A DNA stretch of 64,000 bases from an uncultured Hyphomicrobiales bacterium (GTDB lineage Bacteria; Pseudomonadota; Alphaproteobacteria; Rhizobiales; Beijerinckiaceae): assembly GCA_903861645.1 (NCBI GenBank), contig CAIOVE010000066.1:62001-126000 (forward strand). Direction: 5' to 3'. Positions 62,882 through 64,000 of this stretch are shown here, piece after piece. The position numbers were made by a program, and so were the translations under genes. The notes beneath the pieces were generated by a model. That model was given only the letters and a program-made list of their open reading frames with translations. It did no database searches and had not been told where the DNA came from. The stretch's first letter is position 1. Each line of letters begins with the position of its first letter.

Positions 62882-64000
62882 ATGAGCGGACCCTCCACAT
62901 TCGTCCCCAAGAGCGCCCTCGGCCGGTGGTTTGAAAGCCGCCTGCCCGTCATGGGCCTCGTTCATTCCTCCTTCGTGGCCTATCCGACGCCGCGCAACCT
63001 CAACTACTGGTGGACGTTCGGCGCCATCCTGAGCTTCATGCTCGGCGCGCAGATCATCACCGGCGTCGTGCTGGCGATGCACTACACCCCGCACGTCGAC
63101 ATGGCGTTCAACTCCGTTGAATCAATCATGCGCGACGTGAACTGGGGCTGGTTCCTGCGCTACGCGCACGCCAACGGCGCCTCGATGTTCTTCATCGCCG
63201 TCTACGTGCACATGCTGCGCGGCCTCTACTACGGCTCCTACAAGGCGCCGCGCGAGGTGCTCTGGATCCTCGGCGTCATCATCTACCTGTTGATGATGGC
63301 CACGGGCTTCATGGGCTACGTGCTGCCGTGGGGCCAGATGAGCTTCTGGGGCGCCAAGGTCATCACCAACCTCTTCTCGGCGATCCCCTTCGTCGGCGAC
63401 ACGATCACCACCTGGCTCTGGGGCGGTTACTCGGTCGACAACCCCACGCTGAACCGCTTCTTCTCGCTGCACTATCTGCTGCCCTTCATGATCGCGGGCG
63501 TCGTGATCCTGCACGTGTGGGCGCTGCATGTCGTCGGCCAGAACAACCCCGACGGCGTGGAAGTGAAGAACGTCGAGAAGGACACCGTGCCCTTCACGCC
63601 CTACGCCACGATCAAGGACAGCTTCGCCGTCGTGGTGTTCCTGATCCTCTACGCCTGGTTCATCTTCTTCACGCCGAACTTCCTCGGCGAGGCGGATAAC
63701 TACATCATGGCGAACCCGCTGGTGACGCCGCCCCACATCGTGCCGGAGTGGTATTACCTGCCATTCTACGCGATCCTGCGCGCCGTCCCGAACAAGCTGC
63801 TCGGCGTCTGCGCGTTGTTCGGCGCCATCCTGATCCTCGCGTTCCTGCCCTGGCTCGACACGTCGCGGGTGCGCTCGGGCAAGTATCGCCCGGCGTTCAA
63901 GGTGTTCTTCTGGCTGTTCGTGCTCTGCGCGCTGGGCCTCGGCTACCTCGGCGCCCAGCCACCGGATGACGGCCCGGTTCTCGCCGCGCGCATCCTGTCG
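62882..64000 (+). CDS. petB: Cytochrome b of the bc1 complex (3' end outside the window)
   Basis: At least 373 residues, open to the window edge. Haem ligands and surroundings are in [19 protein letters not shown] and [20 protein letters not shown]; the quinol-site motif PEWY is in [11 protein letters not shown], and the PWG loop is in [17 protein letters not shown] 62882. As it reaches the edge, I cannot tell whether cytochrome c1 is fused (fbcH, as in Bradyrhizobium) or separate. Confidence 0.96.
   Translation, partial: MSGPSTFVPKSALGRWFESRLPVMGLVHSSFVAYPTPRNLNYWWTFGAILSFMLGAQIITGVVLAMHYTPHVDMAFNSVESIMRDVNWGWFLRYAHANGASMFFIAVYVHMLRGLYYGSYKAPREVLWILGVIIYLLMMATGFMGYVLPWGQMSFWGAKVITNLFSAIPFVGDTITTWLWGGYSVDNPTLNRFFSLHYLLPFMIAGVVILHVWALHVVGQNNPDGVEVKNVEKDTVPFTPYATIKDSFAVVVFLILYAWFIFFTPNFLGEADNYIMANPLVTPPHIVPEWYYLPFYAILRAVPNKLLGVCALFGAILILAFLPWLDTSRVRSGKYRPAFKVFFWLFVLCALGLGYLGAQPPDDGPVLAARILS

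Overview
The window is a gene-dense, GC-rich chromosomal segment of an alphaproteobacterium, almost certainly of the Hyphomicrobiales (Rhizobiales). The evidence is the combination of cpdR next to an N-formylglutamate amidohydrolase-like gene, MmgR-type small RNAs, an Irr-boxed mbfA, homospermidine synthase with a speF-type leader on ornithine decarboxylase, an ELM1-like gene, CarB of about 1160 residues, and petA-petB opposite a tRNA methyltransferase. I cannot fix family or genus. I found 69 protein genes, two small RNAs and a number of regulatory sites. There are no rRNA or tRNA genes, insertion sequences, prophage or CRISPR arrays.

Layout. 1-3.4 kb: a lone TctC-type binding protein, a PanB-like enzyme with a cysteine-nucleophile hydrolase, and a ParDE-type module. 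3.5-9.6 kb: a dihydroxyphthalate decarboxylase-like protein, an exported metallo-beta-lactamase, cpdR, the amidohydrolase, two tandem MmgR-like sRNAs on the minus strand, an MFS carrier and hisN. 9.6-17.6 kb: the translation/proline cluster (proB, obg, GNAT, rpmA, rplU, all minus) split by a plus-strand block vapBC, coaBC-dut-rrf2, cysK. 17.8-34.8 kb: a TauD/TfdA dioxygenase, maeB, binding protein, acuI, MFS, lectin-like protein, comF-grxC-DUF1178, pyrE-lrgA-lrgB, fused indolepyruvate ferredoxin oxidoreductase, creatininase-like hydrolase and an OpgG/OpgD protein. 35-41.4 kb: polyamine genes (leader RNA, odc, GNAT, hss) separated by a Rieske oxygenase and a binding protein. 41.4-49.3 kb: a Tat-type amidohydrolase and binding protein, rplS, cutA, leuC, leuD, and between the leu genes a metallopeptidase and a MarR regulator with a cysteine/histidine tail. 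49.3-64 kb: phosphoesterase, DoxX, a complete amino-acid ABC importer, mbfA, NUDIX, ELM1-like, greA, carB, GtrA, trmL, petA and the start of petB, which runs off the window.

How the genes fit together. Housekeeping clusters that are contiguous in many relatives are broken up here by small catabolic or transport units. Five periplasmic-binding-protein genes lack any permease or ATPase neighbour. The regulatory layer is visible: promoters and terminators of the two sRNAs, an Irr box, a perfect palindrome between rrf2 and cysK, a three-copy motif around the MarR gene, a tandem decamer in the iorAB intergenic region, and a terminator-like hairpin in the rplU leader.

The strongest less-described features are the duplicated MmgR-like sRNA locus, the MarR regulator with its repeated motif, and the coaBC-dut-rrf2/cysK arrangement linking cysteine use to cysteine synthesis. 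I did not find a clearly unprecedented multi-gene system. All family names come from reading sequence motifs; no database search was run.
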